DNA of 64,000 nt from the NCBI RefSeq assembly GCF_007655005.1, contig NZ_SZVW01000014.1, positions 1 to 64,000 of the forward strand. The letters run 5' to 3'. The notes beneath the pieces are model-generated. The model made no database searches, was not told where the DNA came from, and saw only the letters and a list, made by a program, of their open reading frames with translations. Positions within the stretch are counted from its first letter, which is position 1, and every line of letters begins with the position of its first letter. Source of the DNA: Streptomyces tibetensis. GTDB taxonomy: Bacteria > Actinomycetota > Actinomycetes > Streptomycetales > Streptomycetaceae. This document shows, one piece after another, positions 1 to 8,329 of the stretch. The position numbers and the translations under genes are program-made.

Positions 1-60
1 TACAGCGCCGATGGTACTGCAGGGGGGACCCTGTGGGAGAGTAGGACGCCGCCGAACTCC
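1..60 (+). rRNA. rrf: 5S ribosomal RNA, 3' part only
   Basis: The first 60 bases match the 3' half of a streptomycete 5S rRNA as I remember it: GATGGTACTGCAGGGGG, then the loop and closing GTGGGAGAGTAGGACGCCGC, ending in GAACTCC. The 5' half and the rest of the rRNA operon lie outside the window. A strong intrinsic terminator follows directly, so this is the end of an rRNA operon. The exact mature 3' end is inferred. Confidence 0.93.
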
Positions 61-66
61 TTTTAG

Positions 67-110
67 AGCTCTGGCTCTTGGGCACACAGCCCAAGAGCCA
101 GAGCTTTTTT
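67..110 (+). terminator. Intrinsic terminator of the rRNA operon
   Basis: A perfect 17-bp stem (left arm 67-83, right arm 89-105) closes a 5-base loop ACACA and is followed by a run of six T. This is a textbook Rho-independent terminator a few bases after the 5S rRNA. Such a T-run is rare in the rest of this GC-rich window. Confidence 0.96.
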
Positions 111-166
111 GCGTTGAGGTAGGGTCAGGGGGCATCGTTGGCACGTTTCCCACAGGAGGCCCCCGG

Positions 167-775
167 GTGGAGGTTCAGGAGACTCGCGTCCAGACGGACC
201 GTGTGCTCACCATCCCGAACATCCTCAGCATGGCCCGCCTCGTCGGCGTACCCGTCTTCCTGTGGCTGATCCTGCTCCCTGAGTTCGGCGGACCCCAGAG
301 TGACGGTTGGGCCCTTCTGGTACTCGCTCTGAGCGGCGTCAGCGACTACCTGGACGGCAAGCTCGCGCGGCGCTGGAACCAGATCAGCAGCCTCGGCCGG
401 CTCCTCGATCCTGCGGCCGATCGGCTCTACATTCTCTCGACCCTGGTCGGCCTCACCTGGCGTGAGATTCTGCCCCTCTGGTTGACGGCCGCACTTCTTG
501 CGCGAGAGCTGGTTCTGCTGGTGATGGTGGGCATCCTCCGCCGGCACGGCTATCCGCCGCCCCAGGTGAACTTCCTGGGTAAGGCCGCCACCTTCAACCT
601 GATGTACGCCTTCCCCTTGCTTCTGCTGAGTGACGGAAGCAGCTGGATCTCGTCACTGGCTGCTATTTTCGGATGGGCGTTCGCCGGATGGGGTACAACC
701 CTGTACTGGTGGGCAGGAGTCCTCTACGTGGTACAAGTCCGCCGCCTGGTCCGTGCGGACGCCATAGCCGATTGA
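167..775 (+). CDS. cls: CDP-alcohol phosphatidyltransferase, probable cardiolipin synthase
   Basis: A 202-residue membrane enzyme of the CDP-alcohol phosphatidyltransferase family. The signature D-x2-DG-x2-AR-x8-G-x3-D-x3-D is complete (D60, D63, G64, A67, R68, G77, D81, D85). Hydrophobic segments flank it and continue to the C-terminus. GTG 167 is chosen because AGGAGG sits seven bases upstream; the longer reading frame runs back into the rRNA terminator. The downstream mannose-1-phosphate guanylyltransferase-like gene matches, from memory, the S. coelicolor SCO1389/SCO1388 pair. SCO1389 is the eukaryote-like cardiolipin synthase that joins phosphatidylglycerol and CDP-diacylglycerol. Mycobacteria place a pgsA-like paralogue (pgsA2) in the same block, so phosphatidylglycerophosphate synthase is the main alternative. 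Confidence 0.85.
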   Translation: MEVQETRVQTDRVLTIPNILSMARLVGVPVFLWLILLPEFGGPQSDGWALLVLALSGVSDYLDGKLARRWNQISSLGRLLDPAADRLYILSTLVGLTWREILPLWLTAALLARELVLLVMVGILRRHGYPPPQVNFLGKAATFNLMYAFPLLLLSDGSSWISSLAAIFGWAFAGWGTTLYWWAGVLYVVQVRRLVRADAIAD

Positions 776-889
776 ACTCTCGGATGGTCCTGCTGCCGTA
801 GCGGAGCGATGGCCTGTACCGGATAAGTGCGGGACAATCCTGGCGGGGGAAGTCGGCTAGACCGTCTCTTCGAGGAGGACGCTTCCGAC

Positions 890-3385
890 ATGAAGGCCGT
901 CGTGATGGCCGGAGGCGAAGGCACACGCCTTCGCCCTATGACCTCAAGCATGCCCAAGCCGCTCCTGCCGGTGGCCAACCGGCCGATCATGGAGCATGTT
1001 CTTCGGCTGCTCAAAAGGCATGGGCTCAATGAAACAGTCGTGACCGTCCAGTTCCTGGCCTCGCTCGTCAAGAACTACTTCGGCGACGGCGAAGAGCTGG
1101 GTATGGAGCTCACCTATGCCAATGAGGAGAAGCCACTCGGTACTGCCGGGAGCGTCAAGAACGCCGAGGAAGCGCTGAAGGACGATGCCTTCCTTGTCAT
1201 CTCCGGTGACGCTCTGACGGATTTCGACCTCACCGAGCTCATCAATTTCCACAAGGAGAAGGGCGCGCTGGTCACCGTCTGCCTGACGCGTGTGCCCAAT
1301 CCGCTGGAATTCGGGATCACCATCGTCGACGAGGAAGGCAAGGTGGAGCGCTTCCTCGAGAAGCCCACCTGGGGCCAGGTCTTCTCCGACACGGTGAACA
1401 CCGGCATCTACGTGATGGAGCCCGAGGTCTTCGACTACGTCGAGCCCGACGTGCCCGTCGACTGGTCGGGTGATGTCTTCCCGCAGCTGATGAAGGAAGG
1501 CAAGCCCATCTACGGCTACATCGCCGAGGGCTACTGGGAGGACGTCGGCACCCACGAGAGCTATGTGAAGGCACAGGCCGATGTCCTCGAGGGCAAGGTC
1601 GACGTCGACATCGACGGGTTCGAAATCTCCCCGGGCGTGTGGGTCGCCGAGGGGGCGGAAGTCCATTCCGACGCCGTACTCCGCGGGCCTGTTTACATCG
1701 GCGATTACGCCAAGGTCGAGGCCGGCTCCGAAATCCGTGAACACACCGTCGTGGGCTCCAATGTGGTCGTCAAGAGCGGTGCGTTCCTGCACAAGGCCGT
1801 CGTTCACGACAACGTCTACGTGGGGCCGCACAGCAATCTGCGTGGCTGCGTGGTCGGCAAGAACACCGACATCATGCGCGCGGCGCGGATCGAGGACGGG
1901 GCGGTCATCGGTGACGAGTGCCTGATCGGTGAGGAATCGATCGTCCAGGGCAATGTGCGGGTCTATCCGTTCAAGACCATCGAGGCCGGTGCCTTCGTCA
2001 ACACCTCGGTGATCTGGGAGTCCAGGGGCCAGGCGCATCTCTTCGGTGCCCGTGGTGTGTCCGGCATCCTGAACGTCGAGATCACGCCGGAACTCGCGGT
2101 GCGGCTCGCCGGCGCGTATGCGACGACGCTCAAGAAGGGCTCGACGGTGACCACGGCCCGGGACCACTCGCGTGGTGCCCGTGCGCTGAAGCGGGCGGTG
2201 ATCTCAGCGCTGCAGGCCAGCGCGATCGACGTGCGCGACCTGGAGAACGTGCCGCTGCCCGTGGCCCGGCAGCAGACCGCGCGCGGCAGTGCGGGCGGGA
2301 TCATGATCCGTACCACCCCCGGGGTACCGGACTCCGTCGACATCATGTTCTTCGACGGGAACGGTGCGGACCTGTCGCAGGGCAGCCAGCGGAAGCTCGA
2401 CCGAGTGTTCGCGAGGCAGGAGTACCGTCGGGCGTTCCCCGGGGAGATCGGGGATCTGCACTTCCCGGCCAGCGTCTTCGACTCGTACACCGGGTCGCTG
2501 CTGCGGAACGTCGACACGACAGGCATCTCCGAGTCGGGGCTGAAGGTCGTCGTGGACGCGTCCAACGGCAGTGCGGGACTCGTCCTGCCCAGCCTCCTCG
2601 GCAAGCTCGGGGTCGATTCGCTGACGATCAACCCCGGGCTCGACGAGTCCAGGCCCACGGAGACGGCCGACATGCGGCGGTCGGGGATGGTGCGCCTCGG
2701 GGAGATCGTGGCGTCCTCGGGCGCCGCGTTCGGCGTGCGGTTCGACCCCGTCGGTGAGCGGCTGTCGCTCGTCGACGAGAAGGGCCGGATCATCGAGGAC
2801 GACCGGGCACTGCTCGTCATGCTCGACCTCGTCGCCGCCGAGCGGCGCAGCGGCCGGGTCGCGCTTCCGGTGACCACCACCCGGATCGCCGAGCAGGTGG
2901 CGGCGTACCACGGGACGCAGGTCGAGTGGACGACCACCTCTCCCGACGACCTCACACGCGTGGGCGGTGAGGAAGGGACGATCTTCGGCGGTGACGGCAA
3001 GGGCGGGTTCATCGTCCCCGAGTTCAGCAGTGTCTACGACGCCACCGCGGCGTTCGTACGGCTCATCGGGCTCGTGGCGCGGACGCAGCTCACCCTGAGC
3101 CAGATCGACGCGAGGATCCCGCGGGCGCACGTCCTGAAGCGGGATCTGGCGACCCCGTGGGCCGTCAAGGGGCTCGTGATGCGTCGGGTCGTCGAAGCAG
3201 CCGGAGATCGCTTCGTGGACACCACGGACGGTGTGCGTGTGGTGGAGACCGACGGCCGCTGGGTGATGGTGCTGCCAGACCCGGCCGAGGCCGTCACCCA
3301 CCTGTGGGCCGAGGGGCCGGACGACGCCTCCGCGCAGGCCCTGCTGGACGAATGGTCGGCGGTCGTGGACAGCGCCGGCCGGTAG
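890..3385 (+). CDS. Mannose-1-phosphate guanylyltransferase-like protein fused to a degenerate phosphomannomutase domain
   Basis: An 831-residue fusion. Residues 1 to about 235 are a nucleotidyltransferase with the motif GGEGTRLRPMTSSMPKPLLP at 8-27. Residues of about 245-370 form left-handed beta-helix hexapeptide repeats. The rest is a phosphoglucomutase/phosphomannomutase fold. The mutase landmarks are eroded: the phospho-serine loop (TASHNP type) reads TTPGVPD near 475, the DGDADR metal loop reads DPVGER at 619-624, and the sugar loop near 700 reads GGDGKGG. GDP-mannose supply is the likely job of the N-terminal half; the C-terminal half looks non-catalytic and perhaps regulatory. ATG 890 follows GAGGAGG by about 11 bases. 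Substrate assignment (mannose against glucose) is inference. Confidence 0.85.
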   Translation: MKAVVMAGGEGTRLRPMTSSMPKPLLPVANRPIMEHVLRLLKRHGLNETVVTVQFLASLVKNYFGDGEELGMELTYANEEKPLGTAGSVKNAEEALKDDAFLVISGDALTDFDLTELINFHKEKGALVTVCLTRVPNPLEFGITIVDEEGKVERFLEKPTWGQVFSDTVNTGIYVMEPEVFDYVEPDVPVDWSGDVFPQLMKEGKPIYGYIAEGYWEDVGTHESYVKAQADVLEGKVDVDIDGFEISPGVWVAEGAEVHSDAVLRGPVYIGDYAKVEAGSEIREHTVVGSNVVVKSGAFLHKAVVHDNVYVGPHSNLRGCVVGKNTDIMRAARIEDGAVIGDECLIGEESIVQGNVRVYPFKTIEAGAFVNTSVIWESRGQAHLFGARGVSGILNVEITPELAVRLAGAYATTLKKGSTVTTARDHSRGARALKRAVISALQASAIDVRDLENVPLPVARQQTARGSAGGIMIRTTPGVPDSVDIMFFDGNGADLSQGSQRKLDRVFARQEYRRAFPGEIGDLHFPASVFDSYTGSLLRNVDTTGISESGLKVVVDASNGSAGLVLPSLLGKLGVDSLTINPGLDESRPTETADMRRSGMVRLGEIVASSGAAFGVRFDPVGERLSLVDEKGRIIEDDRALLVMLDLVAAERRSGRVALPVTTTRIAEQVAAYHGTQVEWTTTSPDDLTRVGGEEGTIFGGDGKGGFIVPEFSSVYDATAAFVRLIGLVARTQLTLSQIDARIPRAHVLKRDLATPWAVKGLVMRRVVEAAGDRFVDTTDGVRVVETDGRWVMVLPDPAEAVTHLWAEGPDDASAQALLDEWSAVVDSAGR

Positions 3386-3402
3386 AACGGGCTGCACGCG
3401 TG

Positions 3403-3442
3403 CGTGCCGGACACGTGTCCCCAACGGGGCCTGTCCGGCACG
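3403..3442 (+). terminator. Hairpin terminator after the nucleotidyltransferase gene
   Basis: Arms CGTGCCGGACA and TGTCCGGCACG pair over 11 bp, with a second small stem (CCCC/GGGG) in the loop. There is no T-run, as is common in Streptomyces. The hairpin lies 18 bases after the stop codon and before the DUF881 operon. Confidence 0.65.
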
Positions 3443-3492
3443 CCGGTGGCCCCGTTCGAAGGTAGTGCTCGCGACGTGCGACGATGTGCGGC

Positions 3493-4398
3493 ATGCCGCA
3501 GCAACCCCCCATTCGGAGCACACCCACGCGGCCCCGGCGCCCGGATGCGTCCATGTCGTTGCTCACCAACGTCATGGACCACAGCCTCGACGACGGATAC
3601 GCCGAGGCCGCCGAGCGGAAGAAGGCCGCGGGTGACAGCGGCATGCCGAAGACGCTCAGGGCGAAGCTGGGGCTCGCCGCCGGACTGGTGCTCGCGGCCC
3701 TCGTCGTGACCGTCGGGGCGGCGCAGGCGCGGGTCGCGGCTCCGGTCGTCGCCAAGGAGCGGGAAGAGCTGGTCGACCGCATCGACCGGGAGACCGAGGC
3801 GGCGGACAAGCTGGCGGACACCGTCGACGAGCTGCGCGCGGACGTGGGCGCACGACAGCGCGAGGCACTGAAGCACAGCGGCGGCAGCGGGGACTCCGAC
3901 CTGGCGGGCATCCTGTCGGGTGCGGTCGCGGTGCACGGCCCCGGTGTGAAGCTCGTCGTGAACGACGCCAAGGAAGCCGCCTCCGGTGGCGATGGCAACC
4001 CGCGGGAGACCTCCGGCTTCTCCGACACCGGTCGCGTGCGTGACCGGGACATGCAGCGCGTGGTCAACGGGCTGTGGGAGTCGGGTGCCGAAGCCGTCTC
4101 CATCAACGGGCAGCGGCTGACGGCGCTGTCCGCGATCAGGGCCGCCGGGGACGCCATACTGGTCGACAACAAGCCGCTGGTGCCGCCGTACACGGTGCTC
4201 GCGGTGGGGGACGGGCAGCGGCTGAGCACACGGTTCCAGGACAGCGCGGACGGGTTGTACCTCAACGCGCTGCAGGAGAGCTACGGCATCAGGACAGGCA
4301 TCTCCGTGGAGGACGACCTCCGGCTGCCCGCCGCACCGAGTGTGATCGTACGAACAGCACAGCCGAGCATTGAGAAGAGCGAGAAGGGCACATCGTGA
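3493..4398 (+). CDS. DUF881 family membrane-anchored protein
   Basis: A 301-residue protein with one transmembrane segment near residues 55-75, a coiled-coil stretch (ELVDRIDRETEAADKLADTVDELRA region), then the DUF881 domain with the typical GPGVKLVVND and AVSINGQRLTA blocks. It starts a three-gene operon with GTGA-type overlaps (DUF881, sbp, DUF881), conserved next to pgsA-like genes in actinobacteria. An upstream in-frame ATG at 3484 is equally possible, since neither start has a clear ribosome site. DUF881 proteins have no established biochemical role; the extracytoplasmic domain and operon suggest an envelope function. Confidence 0.83.
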   Translation: MPQQPPIRSTPTRPRRPDASMSLLTNVMDHSLDDGYAEAAERKKAAGDSGMPKTLRAKLGLAAGLVLAALVVTVGAAQARVAAPVVAKEREELVDRIDRETEAADKLADTVDELRADVGARQREALKHSGGSGDSDLAGILSGAVAVHGPGVKLVVNDAKEAASGGDGNPRETSGFSDTGRVRDRDMQRVVNGLWESGAEAVSINGQRLTALSAIRAAGDAILVDNKPLVPPYTVLAVGDGQRLSTRFQDSADGLYLNALQESYGIRTGISVEDDLRLPAAPSVIVRTAQPSIEKSEKGTS

Positions 4399-4727
4399 TC
4401 GCCGTACTGGGCCTCGTGGTGGGAGTCGTGGCCGGCCTGTTGGTCCGGCCTGAGGTTCCGGCGGTGGTCGAGCCTTATCTGCCGATCGCTGTCGTGGCGG
4501 CGCTCGACGCCGTCTTCGGCGGTCTGCGAGCCATGCTCGACGGGATCTTCGACGACAAGGTCTTCGTGGTGTCGTTCCTGTCGAACGTGGTCGTGGCCGC
4601 TTTGATCGTGTTCCTGGGTGACAAGCTGGGTGTGGGTGCGCAGCTGTCCACCGGAGTGGTGGTCGTCCTCGGTATCCGCATCTTCTCCAACGCCGCGGCG
4701 ATCCGCCGGCACGTGTTCCGGGCGTGA
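4395..4727 (+). CDS. sbp: Small basic membrane protein Sbp (DUF1290)
   Basis: A 110-residue, almost wholly hydrophobic protein with three to four predicted membrane helices and a basic C-terminal tail (AAIRRHVFRA). Length and layout fit DUF1290, which includes Bacillus subtilis Sbp, encoded beside ftsA/ftsZ. Its GTG start overlaps the preceding TGA in a GTGA junction, and its own TGA is overlapped in the same way by the next gene. This implies translational coupling through the three-gene unit. Function is unknown beyond envelope or division association. Confidence 0.85.
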   Translation: MIAVLGLVVGVVAGLLVRPEVPAVVEPYLPIAVVAALDAVFGGLRAMLDGIFDDKVFVVSFLSNVVVAALIVFLGDKLGVGAQLSTGVVVVLGIRIFSNAAAIRRHVFRA

Positions 4728-5674
4728 GGCCGATGAACGAGCACGACGAGAAGCCCCCCAAGCCCGCCGATCCCGCCGAGGGGCAGGGCAACACGCGCGA
4801 CGGCGGTGACGAGTCCGGGAACAGGCTGCGCAAGGAACTGCCCCGAGAGGTTCCCGGGGCCGGGCCGGCGGAGGCGCCCGCGGCCAAGGAGACCCCGGCG
4901 GAGCCGGAGCCCGAGCAGGCACCGGAACCGCAGCCGGACCCCGAGCCCCGGCTGACCGGGCGGCAGCGGCTGGCACAGGGGGTGTGGCCGCCGCGCGTGA
5001 CCCGGGCCCAACTCATCGTCGCCGTGCTGCTGTTCGGTCTCGGGTTCGGTCTTGCGGTGCAGGTGGCGTCGAACAGCGACAGCGACAATGCGCTGCGTGG
5101 GGCGCGACAGGAAGATCTTGTCCGCATCCTCGATGAACTGGATGACCGTACTCAACGTCTTGAGGACGAGAAGCAGGGTCTCGAGAAGCAGCGCGACGAG
5201 CTGGAGAACAGCTCCGACCAGGCGGAGGAGGCCCGGAAGCAGACGGTCGAGAAGGAGAGGCAACTCGGCATCCTGGCGGGCACGGTGCCCGCGCAGGGGC
5301 CCGGCATCACCATGACGATCCAGGACACGAAGGGGACGGTCGAGGCGGACATGCTGCTCGACGCGATCCAGGAGCTGCGCGCGGCGGGTGCCGAGGCGAT
5401 CCAGGTCAACGGTGTTCGGGTGGTCGCGGGTACGTATCTCACGGACTCGGGCAAGGGCGTGGGCGTCGACGGGAACAAGATCAACGCGCCCTATCGTTTC
5501 AAGGTCATCGGCAAGCCGCAGGATCTCGAGCCGGCGCTCAACATCCCCGGAGGTGTGGTGCAGACTCTCGAGAAGGAACAGGCCACCGTCACGATCGAGC
5601 GGTCGACCGACATCGTCGTGGACGCCTTGCGAGCAGCGAAGCGGCCTGACTACGCTCGGTCGTCCTCGCAGTGA
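4724..5674 (+). CDS. DUF881 family protein with acidic/proline-rich cytoplasmic tail
   Basis: A 316-residue second DUF881 protein. Residues 1-85 are a disordered charged tail rich in P, E and A. One membrane segment follows near 95-115, then a long coiled coil (LDDRTQRLEDEKQGLEKQRD onwards), then the DUF881 domain (GPGITMTIQD, AIQVNGVRVVAGTYL). The GTG start overlaps the sbp stop codon (GTGA); an ATG nine bases later is less likely because GTGAGG lies too close to it. A paired DUF881-sbp-DUF881 arrangement is the usual actinobacterial form. Role unknown, probably envelope. Confidence 0.83.
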   Translation: MRPMNEHDEKPPKPADPAEGQGNTRDGGDESGNRLRKELPREVPGAGPAEAPAAKETPAEPEPEQAPEPQPDPEPRLTGRQRLAQGVWPPRVTRAQLIVAVLLFGLGFGLAVQVASNSDSDNALRGARQEDLVRILDELDDRTQRLEDEKQGLEKQRDELENSSDQAEEARKQTVEKERQLGILAGTVPAQGPGITMTIQDTKGTVEADMLLDAIQELRAAGAEAIQVNGVRVVAGTYLTDSGKGVGVDGNKINAPYRFKVIGKPQDLEPALNIPGGVVQTLEKEQATVTIERSTDIVVDALRAAKRPDYARSSSQ

Positions 5675-5864
5675 ACCGAGGGTGCATGGGCGGCGTTCGG
5701 CGAGGGCATGAGGTTGCGGGGGGTCGGCGCACCGAATGGGCGGTGCGTGGTGGAAACTGTCTGGTGCAGACGGACGTTGTCAGGATGTCCGGGTCGGCCA
5801 GAGTGTTCAGTCAGGGTTCGTCCTGCCCCACGGGCGGGTCTGTTTCGGTCAAGGGGAATCGCCC

Positions 5865-6689
5865 GTGAAGTTGTTTGCGAAGTTGTTCGGCAAGAGCGCG
5901 CGAGAAGGTAGCGACAACGCGACCGCTCGTCATCGCGCACAGCCTGACGCGGAAGGCCAGCGGCCGCTGTTCCGGGACCAGGTCGGCGGCCCGGGCGGCG
6001 ATGTCTCCGGTGGTCAGGGCGCGCCTTCGGTTGACCCTGCACAGTCCGGCGGCATAGGTTTCGGGCAACCGTCAGCCTCAAGTGCGGGTGGAGGGTTTTC
6101 CGACCCGTACGCGTCCAACGCCCCCGGTGGGCAGCCGCGGCAGGAGGATCCGATGTCGGCCCTGGTGTGTACGAGGTGCGGTAACCGCAACGCGGAGAAC
6201 AGCCGTTTCTGCTCCAACTGCGGCGCGCCGCTGCGGGCGGGGGCGGCACCGGAGCGTCCGTCCGAGACGACCTCCACGATCTCCATCTCCGGTCTCGAGG
6301 CCTACGACAGCGAGACCACCGGTCAGACGCCGATGCCGACCCTGTCCCCCGAGGCGCAGGCCGCCGTCGACGCGCTGCCGCTGGGTTCCGCGCTCCTGGT
6401 CGTACGCCGTGGGCCGAACTCGGGCAGCCGCTTCCTGCTGGACGGCGACCTGACCACGGCCGGCCGGCACCCGCAGAGCGACATCTTCCTGGACGACGTG
6501 ACGGTCTCCCGGCGGCACGTGGAGTTCCGCCGAGCCCAGGACGGCTCGTTCACGGTGGCCGACGTGGGCAGCCTGAACGGCACGTACGTGAACCGGGAGC
6601 GGATCGACCAGGTCGCCCTGAACAACGGCGACGAGGTGCAGATCGGCAAGTACCGGCTGGTCTTCTACGCCAGCCAGCGGGGCTACTGA
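5865..6689 (+). CDS. garA: FHA-domain protein of the GarA/OdhI type with N-terminal zinc ribbon
   Basis: A 274-residue protein. Residues 1-95 are Gly/Gln/Ser-rich and probably disordered; 102-119 form a zinc ribbon (CxxC...CxxC: C102, C105, C116, C119). An ETTS motif at 134-137 matches the Thr-Thr phosphorylated by Ser/Thr kinases in GarA/OdhI, and the C-terminal FHA domain is nearly that of GarA (GSALLVVRRG, DDVTVSRRH, GSLNGTYVN). In mycobacteria and corynebacteria this protein binds 2-oxoglutarate dehydrogenase E1 and glutamate enzymes and is switched by phosphorylation. The zinc ribbon is absent from those shorter proteins. GTG 5865 has AAGGGGA seven bases upstream. A second AGGAGG five bases before an in-frame ATG at 6153 could give a 178-residue form. 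Confidence 0.9.
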   Translation: MKLFAKLFGKSAREGSDNATARHRAQPDAEGQRPLFRDQVGGPGGDVSGGQGAPSVDPAQSGGIGFGQPSASSAGGGFSDPYASNAPGGQPRQEDPMSALVCTRCGNRNAENSRFCSNCGAPLRAGAAPERPSETTSTISISGLEAYDSETTGQTPMPTLSPEAQAAVDALPLGSALLVVRRGPNSGSRFLLDGDLTTAGRHPQSDIFLDDVTVSRRHVEFRRAQDGSFTVADVGSLNGTYVNRERIDQVALNNGDEVQIGKYRLVFYASQRGY

Positions 6690-6740
6690 CCGGCTGCGTC
6701 CGGGCAGACCCAGCGAAGGTCCATCCGTCAGGGAAGGTCC

Positions 6741-7478
6741 ATGCTTCATACACCGAGCGGCGGTGCCGGGCACGGCACCGCCGCCACGGACAGTGGGCTG
6801 ATGAGCATCGGCGCGGTGCTGAACGCGCTGCGCGGTGAGTTTCCCGAAGTGACCATCTCCAAGATCCGCTTCCTGGAGTCGGAAGGGCTCATCGAGCCGC
6901 AGCGGACCCCCTCGGGATACCGCAAGTTCAGCGCCCGTGACGTCGAGCGCCTCGGACGCGTCCTGCGGATGCAGCGGGACCACTATCTGCCCCTGAAGGT
7001 GATCCGGGAGCATCTGGAGGCCATGGAGCGTGGTGAGGCCGTGCAGCTGCCGGTCGTGGGCCGCCAGCGGGACGGCGAATCCGCGCCCGAGCCGTCAGAG
7101 CCGCCCACAGCGGCCAGGATCGGGCGGGACGAGCTGCTCACGGCCGTCGGCGTGGACGAGCAGGAGCTCAAGGAGTGGGAGTCCTACGGGCTCCTCACCC
7201 CGCTGGAGGACGGGGCCTACGACGCCGAGGCGGTCACCGTGGCCCTGCTGGTGGTGGAGCTCGGGCGGTTCGGCATCGAGCCGCGGCACCTGCGGGCGAT
7301 GAAGGCCGCCGCCGACCGGGAGGCCGGGCTCGTGGACCAGGTGGTGGCGCCGCTGAAGCGGCACCGGAACCCGCAGACCAGGGCTCATGCCGAGGCCCGC
7401 GCCAAGGAGCTGGCGGGGCTCACGGTGAAGCTGCACGCCGCGCTGGTGCAGACGGCGCTCGGAGTGCGGCTGCCCTGA
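6741..7478 (+). CDS. ftsR: MerR-family transcriptional regulator (FtsR-like)
   Basis: A 245-residue regulator with an N-terminal winged-helix MerR domain (MSIGAVLNALRGEFPEVTIS, then IRFLESEGLIEPQRTPSGYR) and a second MerR-like C-terminal half (ELLTAVGVDEQELKEWESYGLLTP). Position directly after garA and before a DUF151 gene matches Rv1828 in Mycobacterium and FtsR in Corynebacterium, where it activates ftsZ. That assignment is by context and family, not by a binding site seen here. ATG 6741 is preceded by GGAAGG. The decamer GAAGGTCCAT occurs twice just upstream, the second copy carrying the start codon. Confidence 0.82.
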   Translation: MLHTPSGGAGHGTAATDSGLMSIGAVLNALRGEFPEVTISKIRFLESEGLIEPQRTPSGYRKFSARDVERLGRVLRMQRDHYLPLKVIREHLEAMERGEAVQLPVVGRQRDGESAPEPSEPPTAARIGRDELLTAVGVDEQELKEWESYGLLTPLEDGAYDAEAVTVALLVVELGRFGIEPRHLRAMKAAADREAGLVDQVVAPLKRHRNPQTRAHAEARAKELAGLTVKLHAALVQTALGVRLP

Positions 7479-7564
7479 GACGGGCGGTTGCTCGGGGGGC
7501 TGGATCAGGCGCCCGATCCCGGCCCGACTACCCAAACGTCCCGGGCACGGCCTAGGGTTGCTGT

Positions 7565-8038
7565 GTGAACGAGCTCGATGTCGTAGGTGTCCGGGTCGAA
7601 ATGCCCTCCAACCAACCGATCGTGCTGCTGCGTGAAGTGGGAGGCGACCGTTACCTCCCCATCTGGATCGGACCGGGGGAGGCGACGGCGATCGCCTTCG
7701 CCCAGCAGGGCATGGCTCCCGCGCGGCCGCTGACACACGACCTGTTCAAGGACGTGCTGGAAGCCGTCGGCCAGGAGCTCACGGAAGTGCGCATCACGGA
7801 CCTGCGTGAGGGCGTCTTCTATGCGGAGCTGGTCTTCGCCAGCGGCGTCGAGGTGAGCGCCCGCCCGTCCGACGCCATAGCGCTCGCGCTGCGCACCGGG
7901 ACGCCGATCTACGGCAGTGACACGGTGCTCGACGACGCGGGTATCGCGATCCCGGACGAGCAGGAGGACGAGGTGGAGAAGTTCCGCGAGTTCCTCGACC
8001 AGATTTCCCCTGAGGACTTCGGCAGCAGCAGCCAGTGA
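7565..8038 (+). CDS. DUF151 / bifunctional nuclease family protein
   Basis: A 157-residue protein with the full DUF151 signature: MNELDVVGVRVEMPSNQPIV at the start, then VLLREVGGDRYLPIWIGPGEA, RPLTHDLFKDVLEAVG and SDAIALALRTGTPIYG. Plant and bacterial members have been reported with DNase/RNase activity, and the mycobacterial orthologue (Rv1829 position) lies between two MerR genes as here. GTG 7565 gives the canonical N-terminus. The acidic C-terminal tail (DEQEDEVEKFREFLDQISPED) is typical of actinobacterial members. Cellular role unsettled. Confidence 0.85.
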   Translation: MNELDVVGVRVEMPSNQPIVLLREVGGDRYLPIWIGPGEATAIAFAQQGMAPARPLTHDLFKDVLEAVGQELTEVRITDLREGVFYAELVFASGVEVSARPSDAIALALRTGTPIYGSDTVLDDAGIAIPDEQEDEVEKFREFLDQISPEDFGSSSQ

Positions 8039-8154
8039 GTTCCTCGGGGGCGGCAGCGGCCTGAGAAGCGTGTGGGCGGCCCGGCGGACGATGTGGTCCG
8101 TGGCAGGGTCGCCCGCCGTGTGTGGCGGGTGAAATGCCCGCATGTGCCGGTGGC

Positions 8155-8246
8155 GTGTGAGAGCGTCACACGGCCCGTTCCGGGCACATTCGGCTAGCCT
8201 TTCCCCGCGACGGGGCACGGGAAACCACTCTCAGGGTGATTATCAC
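8155..8246 (+). promoter_or_regulatory. Two short dyads upstream of the second MerR gene
   Basis: The 291-base gap before the next gene holds GTGTGA-5-TCACAC (8155-8171) and the palindrome GTGATTATCAC (8236-8246). Both are plausible operator half-site pairs, for example for autoregulation by the adjacent MerR protein. MerR sites usually lie between -35 and -10, and I cannot place a convincing promoter around either, so the assignment is tentative. Confidence 0.3.
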
Positions 8247-8329
8247 TCGGCGTGGCGAGTGTGGCGATCGTTGACGCACCCCTGGTGACTGCCTACCGTC
8301 GAGAAGGCAGGTCAAGGACGGAGGTCGGC

